From NCBI GenBank assembly GCA_017861495.1, contig JAGFXW010000021.1, positions 1 to 17,338 on the forward strand: DNA of 17,338 nt, read 5' to 3'. Of the stretch, positions 15,730 through 17,338 are shown one piece after another. The translations under genes and the position numbers were made by a program. Within the stretch, counting starts at the first letter, position 1; each line of letters opens with the position of its first letter. The notes under the pieces were generated by a model. That model saw nothing but the letters and a program-made list of their open reading frames with translations. It had not been told where the DNA came from and searched no databases. Source of the DNA: Bacillota bacterium (GTDB lineage: Bacteria; Bacillota_C; Negativicutes; CTSoil-072).

Positions 15730-17338
15730 TTACTGCCGCATCATTGCAACCTTAAGCTCTGTTTCCGTATCCGGAATCAATTCTCCGGACAGATCCAACG
15801 TAACCCGCTTGATGGTACCGGTGAACTTAAAGGCGTCGCTGTATTCCTTCGGCGCCACGCGATCTCCGGCGTCATAGCCGCAGCTCAATCCTTCCGTGCT
15901 GAACATGTTCAGTACGGTATGGGGCATCGCGATGGCGCCCACCAGTTTGTCGTTGATGTAGATCTGCCCATTGGCAGGAACACCGTGCCCGGCTGCAGGA
16001 TTAGGCTTGCCTGTCGGCTCAAATTCGTAACGCAGCTTAACTTCACCTTCCGGAACTTCTTCGTTCGAAGTGAGTGTAAAGAGCTCAGCCCCAAGGAAAT
16101 TGTAGATGAAATGCAGCTTTTTGTCCTTGACAAAGAACGTGTAGCCGCCGCCCCTGCCACCTTGCGCCAGCAGAATTCCCTCCGCGCCGCCTTGGGGAAT
16201 CACAGTGTCCGCCGTGATACTGAAAGGCCGGTTGTACACCTTCGGCGAGGCGGCAAACGGCACCGGTGAACCACCGGGGTAATACACAATCTTGTTGCGC
16301 GGCTTGGCGATTGTCGGACGTTCCACATTCAAGCGAGAAAAAACATCCCCGTCGATGGGCAGCACGTTGTACTTGCCTGCCTCAGCCCACCAGCGGCAGA
16401 TCATCTCGTTCAATTTTTCCCGATGCGTTGCCGCCAGATTATTGGTCTCGGAGAAATCTTCCGCGATATGGTACAGTTCCCAGTCGTGAGAATCGATATC
16501 GACGAGTATGGCATTGTCGATCGGGGAACCGAACTTCCGGTTTTTCTTGGCCGCCTCAGTAAAGCTCGTGCCGGGCCATGGGCAAACCGCGCGCCAGCCG
16601 TCATGATAGATGGAACGGTGGCCGAACATCTCGAAGTATTGCGTATTGTGGCGGGTCGGCGCATCTGCCTGATTGAAAGTGTGGGCAAAACTCACACCTT
16701 CAATCGGCGCCTGGGTTATGCCGCGGATGGCGGCCGGCGCTTCCATTCCCAGCGCCTCCAAGACCGTCGGCACAAAGTCTATGACGTGGCCGAACTGCGG
16801 ACGCACTTCGCCGCAGGTTTTTATCCCTTTCGGCCAGCTGACAATACAAGGGTCCGTAGTCCCGCCGCGGTAGGTTTCGCGTTTCCAGCGGCGGAAAGGC
16901 GTGTTGCCTGCGTTCGTCCAGCCCCAGGCGTAGTGGTTGATTAAATCGGGGCCGCCCAGATTGTCAAGCTGCTTGAGGTTTTCTTCCAACGTTTCCGCAA
17001 GATTGTTGAAAAAGTACATCTCATTGACCGAACCCTTAGGCCCGCCTTCGGAGCTGGCGCCATTGTCGGAAATCACGACGATCAGGGTATTGTCCAGTTC
17101 GCCGAGCTCTTCAAGGAAGCTGATAATGCGGCCGAAGTGATAGTCTGTGAAGCTTACGAAGCCGGCGTACACTTCCATCATTCGCGAATAAAGACGTTTC
17201 TCACCCTCCGACAAGCTGCTCCACGCCGGCACATCCGGATCGTGCGCCGACAACTTCGTACCCGGGGGCAGGATGCCCATCTTCAGCTGACGCTCATGAA
17301 CAATCTTGCGGTACTCGTCCCAGCCCATGTCAAACTTG
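15730..17338 (-). CDS. Arylsulfatase (type I sulfatase), C-terminal part, cut by the window end
   Basis: About 535 codons are visible. The frame stays open to the window edge (KFDMGWDEYRK), so the start and the active-site C-x-P-S-R, where the cysteine becomes formylglycine, lie outside. The visible sulfatase fold has the metal-site segment VVISDNGASSEGG, then FRRWKRETYRGGTTDPCIVS and the FVPTVLEALGM helix. After the catalytic domain comes a long C-terminal beta-rich part (about the last 200 residues) with FSITADTVIPQGGAEGILLA and ending in TIKRVTLDLSGE. This arrangement matches the large arylsulfatases of about 780 residues, such as mycobacterial AtsA, rather than the 530-residue Pseudomonas type. 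It hydrolyses sulfate esters, and the substrate is unknown. No signal peptide can be judged. The gene is closed by its own terminator and has no functional link with the neighbours shown. Confidence 0.93.
   Translation of the reverse strand, partial: KFDMGWDEYRKIVHERQLKMGILPPGTKLSAHDPDVPAWSSLSEGEKRLYSRMMEVYAGFVSFTDYHFGRIISFLEELGELDNTLIVVISDNGASSEGGPKGSVNEMYFFNNLAETLEENLKQLDNLGGPDLINHYAWGWTNAGNTPFRRWKRETYRGGTTDPCIVSWPKGIKTCGEVRPQFGHVIDFVPTVLEALGMEAPAAIRGITQAPIEGVSFAHTFNQADAPTRHNTQYFEMFGHRSIYHDGWRAVCPWPGTSFTEAAKKNRKFGSPIDNAILVDIDSHDWELYHIAEDFSETNNLAATHREKLNEMICRWWAEAGKYNVLPIDGDVFSRLNVERPTIAKPRNKIVYYPGGSPVPFAASPKVYNRPFSITADTVIPQGGAEGILLAQGGRGGGYTFFVKDKKLHFIYNFLGAELFTLTSNEEVPEGEVKLRYEFEPTGKPNPAAGHGVPANGQIYINDKLVGAIAMPHTVLNMFSTEGLSCGYDAGDRVAPKEYSDAFKFTGTIKRVTLDLSGELIPDTETELKVAMMRQ

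Noticed and set aside
1..17338. CRISPR array, tRNA, rRNA, insertion sequence, phage or defence genes
   Set aside because: No spaced repeats, RNA gene folds, transposase motifs or terminal inverted repeats were seen on either strand.

Overview
The window reads as chromosomal DNA from a diderm Firmicute, probably a Negativicute of the Sporomusaceae type. This is inferred, not proven. It carries an OstA/LptD-like outer-membrane protein and lipopolysaccharide sugar genes, which need an outer membrane, together with strong GGAGG-type ribosome binding sites, sigma-A-like promoters and intrinsic terminators typical of Firmicutes. Every gene I can support is on the minus strand, so transcription runs from high to low coordinates.

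Right part (about 11696-17338). The region begins with the C-terminal two thirds of a large arylsulfatase, cut by the window end and closed by a clean terminator. Next is a secreted protein of 211 residues with two similar beta-rich segments. A long perfect inverted repeat follows, then a two-gene operon of exported proteins of 143 and 312 residues; the second has N-terminal YGTE repeats and a glycine-zipper-like C-terminus. That operon ends at a strong terminator. The last gene here is a short OstA/LptD-like protein with exactly two cysteines, placed like an N-domain-to-barrel disulfide pair. This part is visibly GC-rich, except the LptD-like gene.

Left part (about 12-11551). A good promoter (TTGACT, 17 bp, TAAAAT) precedes a long co-directional operon with short gaps or 4-base overlaps. 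rfbF, rfbG and rfbH convert glucose-1-phosphate to CDP-glucose, then CDP-4-keto-6-deoxyglucose, then the 3,6-dideoxy-4-keto intermediate. They are followed by a pyruvate-aldolase-type DRE-TIM enzyme fused to a Rossmann-like domain, a HAD phosphatase, an acetolactate-synthase-like ThDP enzyme and an SDR reductase/epimerase. The last four look like one chemical module. By analogy with YerE/YerF of yersiniose synthesis, the ThDP enzyme may attach an acyl unit to C4 of the CDP-3,6-dideoxy-4-ketosugar. The aldolase and phosphatase might make an unusual 2-keto acid donor, giving a branched, higher-carbon LPS sugar. This is the most interesting system in the window.

The operon continues with a GtrA-type flippase and a polyprenyl-phosphate glycosyltransferase (GT2). 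It ends in a polytopic membrane protein gene, probably a GT-C-like transferase, that is broken by at least three frameshifts and one in-frame stop. Base composition falls stepwise from the rfbFGH genes to the aldolase-ThDP module and further into the broken gene, suggesting a mosaic locus.
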